From Rhodococcoides corynebacterioides NBRC 14404 (GTDB lineage: Bacteria; Actinomycetota; Actinomycetes; Mycobacteriales; Mycobacteriaceae): 64,000 nucleotides of DNA. Positions within the stretch are counted from its first letter, which is position 1, and every line of letters begins with the position of its first letter. The position numbers were made by a program, and so were the translations under genes. The notes below the pieces were generated by a model, which saw nothing but the letters and a program-made list of their open reading frames with translations, was not told the DNA's origin and made no database searches. Below are positions 1-8,803 of the stretch, piece after piece. The stretch covers positions 186,001 to 250,000 of the forward strand of contig NZ_BCWV01000006.1 of the NCBI RefSeq assembly GCF_001894765.1, written 5' to 3'.

Positions 1-780
1 CGACTCCAGCAGGAGGATGCCGGTCACCGCCTGCACGAGCAGGAACGGCAGCACCACGGGGCCGAACACCGCTGTCAGGATCGCCACCAGCGCCACCGAG
101 AGCCCCCACGCGGTGAGCACGTCGTTGTGCACCGAGAAGACCCGTCGGCCGCGCCGACGCAGGCGGTCACGCTCGAGGGCCCACGCCGACCGGACGCCGC
201 CGAGAATCGTGCGCGGGAAGAAGCGGTACAGCGATTCGCCGAGTCGGGCACTGGCCGGATCCTCGGGCGTCGCGACGCGGACGTGGTGGCCCCGGTTGTG
301 TTCGACCACGAAGTGGCCGTAGCCGCACTGCGCGAGGGCGATCTTGGCCAGGCGACGCTCCGCCCGCTCGACCCGGTGGCCCAGTTCGTGCGCGGCGTTG
401 ATGCCGATCCCGCCGACCAGACCGACGGACACCGCGTACCCCAGCCGATCGACCGTGGACAGAGTTCCGAAGGCGACCAACCAGCAGGCGACGACCAACC
501 CGGCGTACTGCACGGGCAGGAACAGGAAGGTGCACCAGCGGTAGAACCGGTCGTGCTGGAGATCGCGCACCTCCTCGTCCGGCGGGTTGCTCCCGTCGGC
601 CCCCGCCGCCACGTCGAGCAGGGGAATGGCGGCGAAGAAGATGAGGACGCCGCTCCACCAGAAGATCGGTGACCCCGTGTGGAGCACCAACTGCGACGGC
701 AGCAGGGCGGACGCCGGCGCCAGGATGCCCAGCGGCCACAGATACCTCTTCGGATCCTGCCAACCCCGCGTCACCGTCAC
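1..780 (-). CDS. alkB: Alkane 1-monooxygenase AlkB, 3' end beyond the window
   Basis: Membrane di-iron hydroxylase that converts n-alkanes to 1-alkanols using rubredoxin electrons. The 260 visible residues read without interruption to base 1. They contain two of the family histidine boxes, HELGHR (residues 131-136) and EHNRGHH (160-166), among hydrophobic membrane segments. The third histidine box and the NYxEHYGL region fall outside the window; the family is usually about 400 residues. The GTG at 780 is used here. A second GTG at 774 lies about 9 nt after the GGAGGAG ribosome site and fits its spacing better. The gene follows the permease gene on the same strand, across a 179-bp leader carrying tandem repeats. 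Rubredoxin genes would be expected downstream but cannot be seen. Family assignment is firm. Confidence 0.93.
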   Translation of the reverse strand, partial: MTVTRGWQDPKRYLWPLGILAPASALLPSQLVLHTGSPIFWWSGVLIFFAAIPLLDVAAGADGSNPPDEEVRDLQHDRFYRWCTFLFLPVQYAGLVVACWLVAFGTLSTVDRLGYAVSVGLVGGIGINAAHELGHRVERAERRLAKIALAQCGYGHFVVEHNRGHHVRVATPEDPASARLGESLYRFFPRTILGGVRSAWALERDRLRRRGRRVFSVHNDVLTAWGLSVALVAILTAVFGPVVLPFLLVQAVTGILLLES

Positions 781-874
781 ACGCTCCTCCCCGGCGCGAC
801 CCCCGATTCGGGTGATCGAATCGTTATCTGCCCCGGAAACATACCACTGGACCGTTTCGGGGCCTCACGAACGA

Positions 875-942
875 CTCGACCCCCGCCGTCGACGCAGGTC
901 GAGGGCGGGGGTCGAGGGCGAGGGTCGAGGGCGGGGGTCGAG
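875..942. promoter_or_regulatory. Alternative hairpins upstream of alkB
   Basis: CTCGACCCCCGCC at 875-887 is perfectly complementary to two copies of GGCGGGGGTCGAG, at 904-916 and at 930-942, which belong to the tandem array. One arm can therefore pair with either of two partners, with loops of 16 or 42 nt. This could be a terminator or attenuator between the permease gene and alkB. The pairing is seen in the sequence; the regulatory role is inferred. Confidence 0.5.
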
Positions 943-947
943 GGTGG
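897..947. repeat. Four-copy 13-bp tandem repeat in the alkB leader
   Basis: Units starting at 897, 910, 923 and 936 read GGTCGAGGGCGGG with small variations; the last is partial. The array lies between the permease stop (960) and the alkB start (780), so it is in the untranslated leader of alkB mRNA or the permease 3' region. Confidence 0.85.
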
Positions 948-959
948 ACGCGAGAAGCG

Positions 960-2468
960 CTACTCCAGGCCGGCCTGCTGTCGACCGAGCACCGAGTGCC
1001 GACGGGAGTACGCGAAGTAGACGATCACGCCCAACGCCATCCAGACCACGAAACGCAGCCAGGTCTCGACGGACAGGTTCAGCATCAACCACAGGCAGGC
1101 GACGACCGCGAGGATGGGCACGAGCGGCACCAGCGGCGTCCGGAACCCGCGCTTCAGGTCCGGTCGGGTACGGCGCAACACGACGACGCCGATCGAGACC
1201 AGGACGAAGGCGAACAGGGTCCCGATGTTGACCATCTCCTCCAGCGTTCCGATGGGGAAGAACGTCGCGAGGACGGCGACCACGACGGCCACCACCACCG
1301 TGATGCGCACCGGGGTACCGCGCGACCCGGTCTTGGCCAGCGCGCGCGGCATCAACCCGTCGCGCGACATCGCGAACAGCACGCGGGACTGGCCGAGCAG
1401 GAGCACCATGACCACCGTCGTGAGACCGGCGAGGGCGCCGAAGGAGATGATCTTCTGCGCCCAGGTGATGCCGTTGAGCTCGAATGCCGTGGCCAGCGTC
1501 GACGAGTCCCCGGCCAGCTCGGTGTAGTTGACCATGCCGGTGAGGATCAGGGTCACCGCGACGTAGAGCACGGTCACGATGGCGAGCGAGCCGAGGATGC
1601 CTCGCGGCAGCGAGCGCTGCGGATCCACGGTCTCCTCCGCCGTGGTGGCGACGATGTCGAAGCCGATGAACGCGAAGAACACCAGGCTCGCGGCGGCGAG
1701 CAGGCCGTACCACCCGAAGTTGCTGCCCTCGGCGCCGGTGACGAAGGAGAACAGTGACTGGGTCAGTCCGGTCTCGGTCTCGGCCGGCTGGGCGGGCGGG
1801 ATGTACGGGCTGTAGTTGGCCGCCTTGATGTAGAACGCGCCGACCACGACGATGAGCAGCACGACGGCCACCTTGATCGCGGTGATGATCAGGGAGACGC
1901 GTGAGGAGATCTTCACTCCGGTCACGAGGAGGACGGAAAGGACGACGACGATGAGCAGGGCGCCCCAGTCGACGTCGAGTCCGCCGACGCTGACGACCGG
2001 CGACGCCGTGCCGAGTACCTCACCGAGATACAGCGACCAGCCCTTCGCCACCACGGCGGCAGCGAGGGCGAATTCGAGGATGAGGTCCCACCCGATGATC
2101 CAGGCGACGAACTCACCGAAGGTGGCGTAGCTGAACGTGTACGCGCTGCCGGCGACCGGAACGGTCGAGGCGAACTCCGCGTAACACAGGGCCGCGAGAC
2201 CACAGGCGACCGCGGCGAAGACGAACGCGAGCGACACGGCCGGGCCGGCCACGTTGCCCGCCGTGCGCGCGGTCAGCGTGAAGATGCCGGCGCCCACCGC
2301 GACGGCGACGCCGAAGACGGTGAGATCCCACGAGTTCAGCGTCTTCTTCAGTTTGGTGTCGGGCTCGTCCGTGTCCCGGATGGACTGCTCGATCGACTTG
2401 GTCCGCCGGAGACCCTGTCCGGAGTCGTTCACCGGCTCCCCGGTCGCACCCTTGCCGTGACTCGTCAC
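960..2468 (-). CDS. APC-family amino acid permease (cationic amino acid transporter type)
   Basis: Predicted inner-membrane amino acid uptake protein of the APC superfamily, 502 residues. A hydrophilic N-terminus of about 45 residues precedes helix 1, which carries the family signature GAGIFTLTARTAG; about 12 hydrophobic segments follow. It resembles the mycobacterial CAT-type permeases, and in the M. tuberculosis order as I recall it Rv3253c occupies the same place next to alkB. The GTG start at 2468 has AAGGAG 8 nt upstream. The substrate cannot be fixed from sequence; arginine or lysine is only the family expectation. It is the gene upstream of alkB on the same strand. Confidence 0.85.
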   Translation of the reverse strand: MTSHGKGATGEPVNDSGQGLRRTKSIEQSIRDTDEPDTKLKKTLNSWDLTVFGVAVAVGAGIFTLTARTAGNVAGPAVSLAFVFAAVACGLAALCYAEFASTVPVAGSAYTFSYATFGEFVAWIIGWDLILEFALAAAVVAKGWSLYLGEVLGTASPVVSVGGLDVDWGALLIVVVLSVLLVTGVKISSRVSLIITAIKVAVVLLIVVVGAFYIKAANYSPYIPPAQPAETETGLTQSLFSFVTGAEGSNFGWYGLLAAASLVFFAFIGFDIVATTAEETVDPQRSLPRGILGSLAIVTVLYVAVTLILTGMVNYTELAGDSSTLATAFELNGITWAQKIISFGALAGLTTVVMVLLLGQSRVLFAMSRDGLMPRALAKTGSRGTPVRITVVVAVVVAVLATFFPIGTLEEMVNIGTLFAFVLVSIGVVVLRRTRPDLKRGFRTPLVPLVPILAVVACLWLMLNLSVETWLRFVVWMALGVIVYFAYSRRHSVLGRQQAGLE

Positions 2469-2616
2469 CGGCGTGCTCCTTCGCGTCCGCGCACCGTCGT
2501 CGACGGCGCTGTGCGCCTATCGTCACACGCGGACGCGTCACAACGGACCAACGGGTGCTCGGTGCGTCACACGGTTTCGCACGCCGGGCACGGTTGCGCC
2601 GACATCGGGAGGACCG

Positions 2617-3867
2617 TCAGTCGACCGATCCCACCTCGGCGACGAAGACGGTGGCGTCGTCGGTCGCCGAGCAGAGTTCCGGAGCCGGATCGGACGCGGC
2701 CACCCACAAGGCATGTCCACGGTCGAGCGGGAGTGCTCGCTCACCGGCACGGACCTGCACGTGACCGTGCACGCACAGCAGGATGCGCGGACGATCCACT
2801 CGGTCGAGCGCGTACGGCGCCGAGGCGGCGTCCGCCGACCCGCTCCGCAGGTCGACGCGGGTGAGGGCGAACTCCGGTGCGGGCGTCGGGTAGCGCACCG
2901 AGCCGTCCGGCAGCGTCCGCGCCTCGAGGATCGGTGACGGCAACGGCTCGAAGTCGAGCACGCGCAGCAGCTCCGGTACGTCGACGTGCTTGGGGGTCAG
3001 CCCACCCCGCAACACGTTGTCCGAGTTGGCCATGATCTCCACGGCGGTCCCGCGCAGATAGGCGTGCAGGTTGCCGGCATCGAGGTAGAGCGCCTCACCG
3101 GGTCGAAGGGTGACGCGGTTGAGCAAGAGTGCGGCGAGCACGCCCGCATCCCCCGGGTAGTACTCCCCGAGTTCGAGCACCGTCCGCAATTCGGGAACGA
3201 ACCGGCGATCGCTCGTCGTCTCCGCACGCTCGAGCGCCCGCACGCAGGCGTCGAGAACCGCGGGCAGCACCGCGTCCAGGGCGCGCTGCGGCAACGTGAT
3301 CCACGACGTGAAGAGGGTGCGCAGACCCGTCGCGTCCGGTTGATCCTCCAACATCCGCTGGTAGGGGGCGAGTTCCTCGGCGCCCAACAGGGCGAACAGC
3401 TCGATCGTCTCGCGAGGCACGCGGAAACCGGCCAGTGCGTCGAACTCCGTGAGCGCCACCACCAACTCCGGCTTGTGGCTGGCGTCCCGATAGTTCCGCA
3501 CCGGCGCGTCGATCGGCACACCGGCGGCGTTCTCGCGCCGGAACCCCTCCTGCGCCTGGTCCAGCGACGGATGCGCCTGGAGCGAGAGGGGCTCCTCGGC
3601 GGCGAGGAACTTCACCAGGAACGGCAGCCGCGACCCGAAACGCTCGGCGACCGCCTGCCCCAGCTGACCCGCGGGGTCCCGGTCGATCACCTCCAGCAAC
3701 GACGTGGGACCGGCCTCGGTGACCAGCTGCGCGGGATCCCCCGGGTGCGCTCCGAACCACAACTCGGCCTCGGGATGTCGGGTGGGCGACGCGAGTCCCC
3801 GTAACTCCGCGAGAGCCGTGCGCGACCCCCAGGCGTAGGACCTCGCCGCACCGTCGAGAAGGTTCAC
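2617..3867 (-). CDS. manA: Mannose-6-phosphate isomerase, class I
   Basis: Interconverts fructose-6-phosphate and mannose-6-phosphate, the entry step to GDP-mannose for lipoarabinomannan, PIMs and glycoproteins. Type I PMI features are clear: the N-terminal SYAWGSRTALAEL stretch, KFLAAEEPLSLQAHPS with metal-binding residues, and LDAGNLHAYLRGTAVEIMAN. I chose the GTG at 3867 because the family starts close to the YAWGS motif. A longer reading to 3951 would overlap the upstream gene by 11 nt and add an arginine-rich tail with no family match. It is the last gene of a manB/TobH-like/manA run on the minus strand, all serving mannose activation. The predicted length is 416 residues. Confidence 0.92.
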   Translation of the reverse strand: MNLLDGAARSYAWGSRTALAELRGLASPTRHPEAELWFGAHPGDPAQLVTEAGPTSLLEVIDRDPAGQLGQAVAERFGSRLPFLVKFLAAEEPLSLQAHPSLDQAQEGFRRENAAGVPIDAPVRNYRDASHKPELVVALTEFDALAGFRVPRETIELFALLGAEELAPYQRMLEDQPDATGLRTLFTSWITLPQRALDAVLPAVLDACVRALERAETTSDRRFVPELRTVLELGEYYPGDAGVLAALLLNRVTLRPGEALYLDAGNLHAYLRGTAVEIMANSDNVLRGGLTPKHVDVPELLRVLDFEPLPSPILEARTLPDGSVRYPTPAPEFALTRVDLRSGSADAASAPYALDRVDRPRILLCVHGHVQVRAGERALPLDRGHALWVAASDPAPELCSATDDATVFVAEVGSVD

Positions 3868-3940
3868 CGTCGACCGCCTGTCGTCACCGTCGAGCCGTCG
3901 TCCGGTCGGACGACGGCGCAGAAGTCTGGGTCGGCGGCCG

Positions 3941-5131
3941 TCATCGGCCACCGGCGAGCTGGACGTACGCCGCGGCCGCCTCGAGCCGTGCCGCCAGGAC
4001 GAGGCACTGACGCACCGTCGTCGCCACTCCCCCTCCGGCAGACGTGATCGCGCCGGGTCCGACCCGTCCGGCCTCGAACCCGGGTGTCGGGCGCATCTCG
4101 GGCGCGGATCCGTCGCCGGACAGGTCGTCGACGCGCACGACGTCCACCTCGCCGAGGACGGCGACGCGTCGACGCACCGACGAGTCGTCCGGATCGATCG
4201 AGACGGTCAGGATGCGGACCGGCTCGGTGGGACGCGGACCGTCGATCTGGTCGTCGTGGAAGAGCGGGTCGTAATCCTGCGACACGCCGTGTCCGGACCC
4301 GTCGCTCCCGGACCCACCGACCGAGCCGAACTCGTGCACCACCGCGACGGCGTCGGCCAGTTCGCTCGCCGCCGCGACGACGCCGGCCGTCCGCAGCAAC
4401 ACGGACGCGCCGTGGCGAGCCAGTTCGGTGGCGGCGACACCGTCGCCGGTGATCAGCACGCGCCGACCGGCCACGCGCGATGCCAGCGACTTGGCCGGGT
4501 TGCGGAACACCTCGACCGACGCGTGATGCCGTGCCGACTCCGCGTCGACCACGTCGGCGATCTCCGCCGGATCACCGACGTCGAACGAGGGATCGACGGC
4601 GGCGAGCACGGCCGTCATCGTCGACACGTGACGGGCGAACCCGTGATGGTCGAGGACCCGCACGCGCGGCGGGAGCGCGAGCACCCGACCGGCGCCGGCA
4701 TCGGCGACGGGTCCTTCGTCCGGCACCGTCACCACCACGTCGGACCGGCGGCGGACGGCGCTGTCGACGGATCGAGCGAGCACGGGATCCCCCGCGTCGT
4801 CCCCGGCGACCACGACGACGTCCAGCGGACCCACCCACGGCGGCGTCGACGGTGCGATGACCAGCGGCACGCCCGCGTCGGCGGCCAGAGAGGACACCAG
4901 TCCGGCCGCCCGACGCGCGGGACCGGACGGTGCGACGATCACCACCGCCCTCGGCCGTGCCCCGTCGAGCCGGGCCAGCGCGCCCTCGGACACCGCCGCT
5001 GCGGTCGCACGGATCTGCGCTCCCGCGAGAGCGGCGGATCGCAGGACGCCGCCGCGGTCCGCGCGCGTGACGGCCTCGGCGTCGTCGAGGTCGACCGGCG
5101 TCACCGGGACGGTCGTCGGCATCTCGACCAT
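3941..5131 (-). CDS. TobH/SIS-like phosphosugar-binding protein (Rv3256c-type)
   Basis: Conserved actinobacterial protein of unknown activity encoded between manB and manA. It reads as two alpha/beta sugar-isomerase-like halves: RPRAVVIVAPSGPARRAAGLVSSL near residue 60 and RVLITGDGVAATELARHGASVLLRTAG near residue 220, each resembling the phosphosugar site of SIS or PGI/PMI folds. The ATG at 5131 lies 7 nt after GGGAGGTG; a GTG at 5140 and an ATG at 5122 are also in frame. The position in the mannose operon suggests a role in sugar-phosphate handling, but no reaction can be claimed. A glycine/serine-rich linker near residue 270 may be a disordered insertion. Confidence 0.72.
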   Translation of the reverse strand: MVEMPTTVPVTPVDLDDAEAVTRADRGGVLRSAALAGAQIRATAAAVSEGALARLDGARPRAVVIVAPSGPARRAAGLVSSLAADAGVPLVIAPSTPPWVGPLDVVVVAGDDAGDPVLARSVDSAVRRRSDVVVTVPDEGPVADAGAGRVLALPPRVRVLDHHGFARHVSTMTAVLAAVDPSFDVGDPAEIADVVDAESARHHASVEVFRNPAKSLASRVAGRRVLITGDGVAATELARHGASVLLRTAGVVAAASELADAVAVVHEFGSVGGSGSDGSGHGVSQDYDPLFHDDQIDGPRPTEPVRILTVSIDPDDSSVRRRVAVLGEVDVVRVDDLSGDGSAPEMRPTPGFEAGRVGPGAITSAGGGVATTVRQCLVLAARLEAAAAYVQLAGGR

Positions 5132-5206
5132 CTCACCCACCTCCCACGCTCGAACGGGACTCCCGACTGTGTGCGCTCACTCCACCATGCCAGGCGTGTA
5201 CCCGGT

Positions 5207-6574
5207 TCACCCCCGAACGATGCCCAGGATCTCCGTCGTCAACCGGTCGACGTCGGCCTCCGTCGGAGCCTCGACGTTCAAGCGCAGCAACGGTTCCGTG
5301 TTGGACGCGCGCAGGTTGAACCAGGCGTGATCACCGAGATCGACGGTGACTCCGTCGAGGCGGTCGACGGACACGGTCCGATCGGCGAACGCGTCGACGA
5401 CCGCACGCGTGCGCTCCGCGGCGTCGTCGACGGTGGAATTGATCTCGCCGGACGCGGCGTACACCTCGTAGCGCGCCATGAGTTCCGAGAGCGGCGCATC
5501 CTGCGAGCCGAGAGCCGCCAGGACGTGCAGGGCGGCGAGCATGCCCGAGTCCGCACCCCAGAACTCGCGGAAGTAGTAGTGCGCCGAATGCTCGCCGCCG
5601 AACACGGCGCCGGTCTCGGCCATGAGCGCCTTGATGAAGGAGTGGCCGACGCGGGTGCGCACGGGTCGGCCGCCCAGCGACTCGACAAGTTCCGGCACCG
5701 ACCGCGACGTGATGAGGTTGTGGATGATCGTCGACGACGGGTGTGCGGCGAGTTCGCGCTCGGCCACGAGGGCGGTGATCGCGGAGGGGGACACCGGCTC
5801 ACCGCGCTCGTCGACCACGAAGCACCGGTCGGCGTCGCCGTCGAACGCCAGGCCGATGTCCGCTCCCGTCTCCCGGACGAACGCCTGCAGGTCGACGAGG
5901 TTGGCCGGCTCCAGCGGATTGGCTTCGTGGTTGGGGAAGGTGCCGTCGAGTTCGAAGTACAAGGGGTGCACGGTGAGCGGCCCGGGGCCGAGCACGGCGG
6001 GGACGGTGTGCCCGCCCATGCCGTTGCCCGCGTCCACCGCGACCGACAGCGGTCGGATCGACGCGATGTCGACCAGCGTCCGGACGAACTCCGCGTAGTC
6101 CCCCAGGACGTCGCGGGTGGTGATCTCCCCGCGCGGACCGTCGGTCGCGGGCACCCCCTCGATCACGTCGGCGGTGATGGTCGCGAGCCCCGAGTCCTGG
6201 CCCACCGGTTTGGCGCCGGCCCGGCAGAGCTTGATGCCGTTGTACCGGGCCGGATTGTGGCTGGCGGTGAACATCGCACCGGGACAATCGAATCGGCCCG
6301 ACGCGAAGTACAGCTGGTCCGTCGAGGCGAGTCCGATGTGCACGACGTCCAGGCCGCGCGCGACGACACCGTCGGCGAAGGCCGCGGCGAGAGCCGGGGA
6401 CGAGTCGCGCATGTCGTGACCGATCACCACACGGTCGGCTCCCTCGGATCCGACGAGCCGTGCGAAGGACGCCCCCACGTCCCGAACGAAGTCCTCGTCG
6501 ATCTGCTCGCCGACGACGCCCCGCACGTCGTACGCCTTGATGACCGCTGTGACCAGGTCCGCTGATCGAGCCAC
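5207..6574 (-). CDS. manB: Phosphomannomutase/phosphoglucomutase
   Basis: Converts mannose-6-phosphate to mannose-1-phosphate for GDP-mannose synthesis. At 455 residues it has the usual length of the alpha-D-phosphohexomutase superfamily. The phosphoserine loop TASHNPARYNGIK, the metal-binding loop DGDADRC, the sugar-binding GGEHSAHYYFREF and the C-terminal phosphate-binding RASNTEPLLRLNVE are all present in order. The start is GTG at 6574, 7 nt after GAGGAG; an ATG a few bases upstream is out of frame. It is the first gene of the manB/TobH-like/manA run. Confidence 0.94.
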   Translation of the reverse strand: MARSADLVTAVIKAYDVRGVVGEQIDEDFVRDVGASFARLVGSEGADRVVIGHDMRDSSPALAAAFADGVVARGLDVVHIGLASTDQLYFASGRFDCPGAMFTASHNPARYNGIKLCRAGAKPVGQDSGLATITADVIEGVPATDGPRGEITTRDVLGDYAEFVRTLVDIASIRPLSVAVDAGNGMGGHTVPAVLGPGPLTVHPLYFELDGTFPNHEANPLEPANLVDLQAFVRETGADIGLAFDGDADRCFVVDERGEPVSPSAITALVAERELAAHPSSTIIHNLITSRSVPELVESLGGRPVRTRVGHSFIKALMAETGAVFGGEHSAHYYFREFWGADSGMLAALHVLAALGSQDAPLSELMARYEVYAASGEINSTVDDAAERTRAVVDAFADRTVSVDRLDGVTVDLGDHAWFNLRASNTEPLLRLNVEAPTEADVDRLTTEILGIVRG

Positions 6575-6792
6575 GTCATTCTCTCCTCGGTGTCATGGGG
6601 AACGAGCCGGTGCGCACCGGATCTCGACGAACGCCGGGTGTACGTCGGACGCCACCGTCGGCGAATCACCCACACGGGGTTCGGTGGGTACGCCAGAGCC
6701 TAACGCCCGACGAGCCGTCGGGAGGGGCGGGCGCAAGAGAATCGCGGCGACTCGTTTCGCGCCGCGGGCCCGTCACGAACCGTGGGATCCGA

Positions 6793-7212
6793 TCAGGACG
6801 ACGGATCGGGGAGAACGCGGAGATGGCCGCGGCGACCCGTGCGCGCGGTCGGCATCACCGGCATGGACCCGGCGCCGTCGCCCTCCGGTCGCGAGGACGT
6901 CGGCCCCGAGTTCGGCAGGGTCCGGGGGGACACGCGATCACGGGCGCCGGCTTCGCGGACGGCCTCCGCCAGAGCGGTGAGATCGTCCTCGTCCGGGCCC
7001 GAGGTGGCGAAACCGCCTTCGTACCGGACCATGTCCCAGCCCTTGGGGGCGGTGATGGACGAGCCGTGCACCTCGCAGAGGTCCCAGGAGTGGGGTTCGT
7101 CCACCGTGGCCAGCGGACCGACGACGGCGGTGGAATCGGAGTAGACGTAGGTCAACGTCGCCACGGCCGGTCGGTTGCACCCCGGTCGGCAACATCCCCG
7201 CACAGCTCTCAC
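6793..7212 (-). CDS. DUF3499 family protein (Rv3258c-type)
   Basis: Small conserved actinobacterial protein of unknown function, about 139 residues. The N-terminus CCRPGCNRPAVATLTYVYSD and the later WDLCEVHGSSITAPKGWDMVRYEG carry clustered cysteines and a histidine (CCxxxC and CEVH) that could bind zinc. The C-terminal third is low-complexity and proline-rich. The GTG at 7212 is preferred but a second GTG at 7203 is possible, and no strong ribosome site is visible. It is divergent from the zincin-like gene at 7315 and sits upstream of manB on the same strand. Confidence 0.75.
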   Translation of the reverse strand: MRAVRGCCRPGCNRPAVATLTYVYSDSTAVVGPLATVDEPHSWDLCEVHGSSITAPKGWDMVRYEGGFATSGPDEDDLTALAEAVREAGARDRVSPRTLPNSGPTSSRPEGDGAGSMPVMPTARTGRRGHLRVLPDPSS

Positions 7213-7314
7213 AGCCAGCACCCTAACCCGCGGGACACGCCGGGGAACAGCCGACACGACGGGATCGTCGGTGTGCGCCGGTACCGCGATGCCGCCGAGT
7301 GCACGAGCCGTAGC

Positions 7315-7833
7315 ATGACGCGGGTGTCGTCGTACCCCGATCCCGCGCGTCCGTTGCGGTCCGATCGCACCCGGCCGTCCGCGTCGCGATCGGCTGCCCG
7401 ACGTGGGCGCGGGATGCGCGGAGTGCTGCTGCCCGACTCCGTTCCCGGACGCCGGTCGCGGTCCGAGCAGTTCGACGCGGCCGTGCTCGACGCGTTCGCG
7501 CCGATCGAGCGCCGTTGGCACGACCGGCTGCTCAAGCTCGACATCGCCGTGGACGACGTGCCCAAGATCCGCGCCGTCGACCCGTCCTCGGTGACGTGGC
7601 CGCCGGAAGTGGTCGCGGAGGGCCCGGTTCCGTTGTCGCGCCTCATTCCGGCGGGCGTCGACAGCCGCGGGGCGACGGTCCGTGCGCGCATCGTGGTGTT
7701 CCGCCGACCGTTGGAACGGCGGGCTCGCTCGATGCACGATCTCACCGACCTCGTGCACGACGTCTTGGTGGAGCAGGTGGCGACGTACCTGGGCGTCACC
7801 CCGGACGTGGTCGACCCCGACCCCCGGGACTGA
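7315..7833 (+). CDS. Zincin-like metallopeptidase family protein (Rv3259-type)
   Basis: Conserved actinobacterial protein of 172 residues. The conserved block RGRGMRGVLLPDSVPGRRSR leads into a helix rich in charged residues. The C-terminal helix DLVHDVLVEQVATYLGV sits where the family places its HExxH helix, but here it reads H-D-V-L-V-E-Q. The second zinc ligand is not the expected one, so peptidase activity is doubtful. ATG at 7315 is the first plausible start; a later Met at the MRGVLLP block would give a shorter product. It is convergent with whiB2 and separated from it by 75 bp. Confidence 0.7.
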   Translation: MTRVSSYPDPARPLRSDRTRPSASRSAARRGRGMRGVLLPDSVPGRRSRSEQFDAAVLDAFAPIERRWHDRLLKLDIAVDDVPKIRAVDPSSVTWPPEVVAEGPVPLSRLIPAGVDSRGATVRARIVVFRRPLERRARSMHDLTDLVHDVLVEQVATYLGVTPDVVDPDPRD

Positions 7834-7908
7834 CGCCGAACCCCGGTACCGAATCGACCGGGACTCTCGATTCGCCAGCGGGTCGAGCGGTCGGTCGATA
7901 TCGAGCGG

Positions 7909-8361
7909 TCAGATGATGCCGCGCTTGAGGCGACGACGTTCGCGTTCCGACAGTCCGCCCCAGATACCGAAGCGCTCGTCGTTGGCGAGGGCGTATTCGA
8001 GGCACTCGTCCTTGACCTCGCACCCGAGGCAGATCCGCTTGGCCTCGCGGGTGGAGCCGCCCTTCTCGGGGAAGAACGCCTCGGGGTCGGTCTGCGCACA
8101 CAGTGCGCGCTCCTGCCACTGGTCGTCCTCGTCCGCACCGTCGACCAGGACCAGGCCGGGTTGCGGTGCCGCCGTGGGCATTCCGAGCGTGACGAGCGGC
8201 GGGTCGACGTCGACCTCGGGGGCCTCGATCGGGACACCGTCGAGGTCGTCGGCCAGGGTGTCCGCCAGGTCGAGGTCGAGATCGACGCCCTCGACGTCGG
8301 GGGCAATGTGCAGGCCGCCGCGATCCTGCAGACCGGAGTTCGAGTGCTGGTGGTCGGGCAT
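7909..8361 (-). CDS. whiB2: WhiB-family iron-sulfur transcription factor WhiB2
   Basis: Iron-sulfur protein that works with the primary sigma factor; WhiB2 (WhmD) is linked to cell division and septation in mycobacteria. The core from about residue 80 carries the four cluster cysteines C88, C111, C114 and C120 (C...CxxCxxxxxC), the turn GIWGG at 132-136 and the basic tail RERRRLKRGII. The ATG at 8361 has AGAGGAGG about 9 nt upstream. This start gives 150 residues, with an acidic N-terminal extension of about 80 residues not present in the 89-residue M. tuberculosis protein. It is transcribed divergently from fbiA. Confidence 0.93.
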   Translation of the reverse strand: MPDHQHSNSGLQDRGGLHIAPDVEGVDLDLDLADTLADDLDGVPIEAPEVDVDPPLVTLGMPTAAPQPGLVLVDGADEDDQWQERALCAQTDPEAFFPEKGGSTREAKRICLGCEVKDECLEYALANDERFGIWGGLSERERRRLKRGII

Positions 8362-8485
8362 CACGTCCGCCTCCTCTTGTTCGTCGCGTTCCGCCTGGCT
8401 GCGGCGGTGCGGTCGGTGTCGGTCACTGGTGTCGATGATCGACCGTGAAGCCGGATCGCGATGCGAGCACTCGCGGCGAGGCGAG

Positions 8486-8499
8486 CGAACACGTGTTCG
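8486..8499. promoter_or_regulatory. LexA/SOS-box-like perfect palindrome
   Basis: CGAACACGTGTTCG is a perfect 14-bp palindrome followed by A, matching the actinobacterial LexA box TCGAAC-N4-GTTCGA at all but the first base. It lies about 125 bp upstream of the whiB2 ATG and over 300 bp from fbiA. The dyad is certain; LexA binding is inferred. Confidence 0.5.
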
Positions 8500-8797
8500 A
8501 ACACTGGTTCGCTGCAAGCGATTCCACCGTCCGAACCGGTAATGACATGACTGTGATTAGACACGCCGCGGTGTGTCGCGGTCAAGCGGAGCGCCGTTTT
8601 TCCCATACCATCACGCCCCGCGAAATCCGGGCACGCGGATGCAACGGTGTGTTCGCCCCGTCGAGCCCCGGCGCCACCCCCGTCTCACCCCGCCCTTCTA
8701 CCCGAGCGTCACGACGGGCAAACACGCCCCCACCCGGCCGACGACCAGCAGCACACCGGCCCGGTGACCGCCCGGCGGCCGCGCCGGCGCGAGGGCC

Positions 8798-8803
8798 TAG
8801 GGT
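8798..8803 (+). promoter_or_regulatory. -10-like hexamer of fbiA
   Basis: TAGGGT ends 8 nt before the fbiA ATG and no ribosome site lies between, so fbiA mRNA may be leaderless. Confidence 0.4.

Noticed and set aside
167..763. 198-codon minus-strand frame at the left edge
   Set aside because: It is out of frame with AlkB, whose histidine boxes are unmistakable in the other minus-strand frame from 780.
4256..6565. 769-codon frame antisense to the TobH-like gene and manB
   Set aside because: Arg/Gly/Val/Asp-rich shadow produced by GC-rich third positions; both sense genes are firmly identified.
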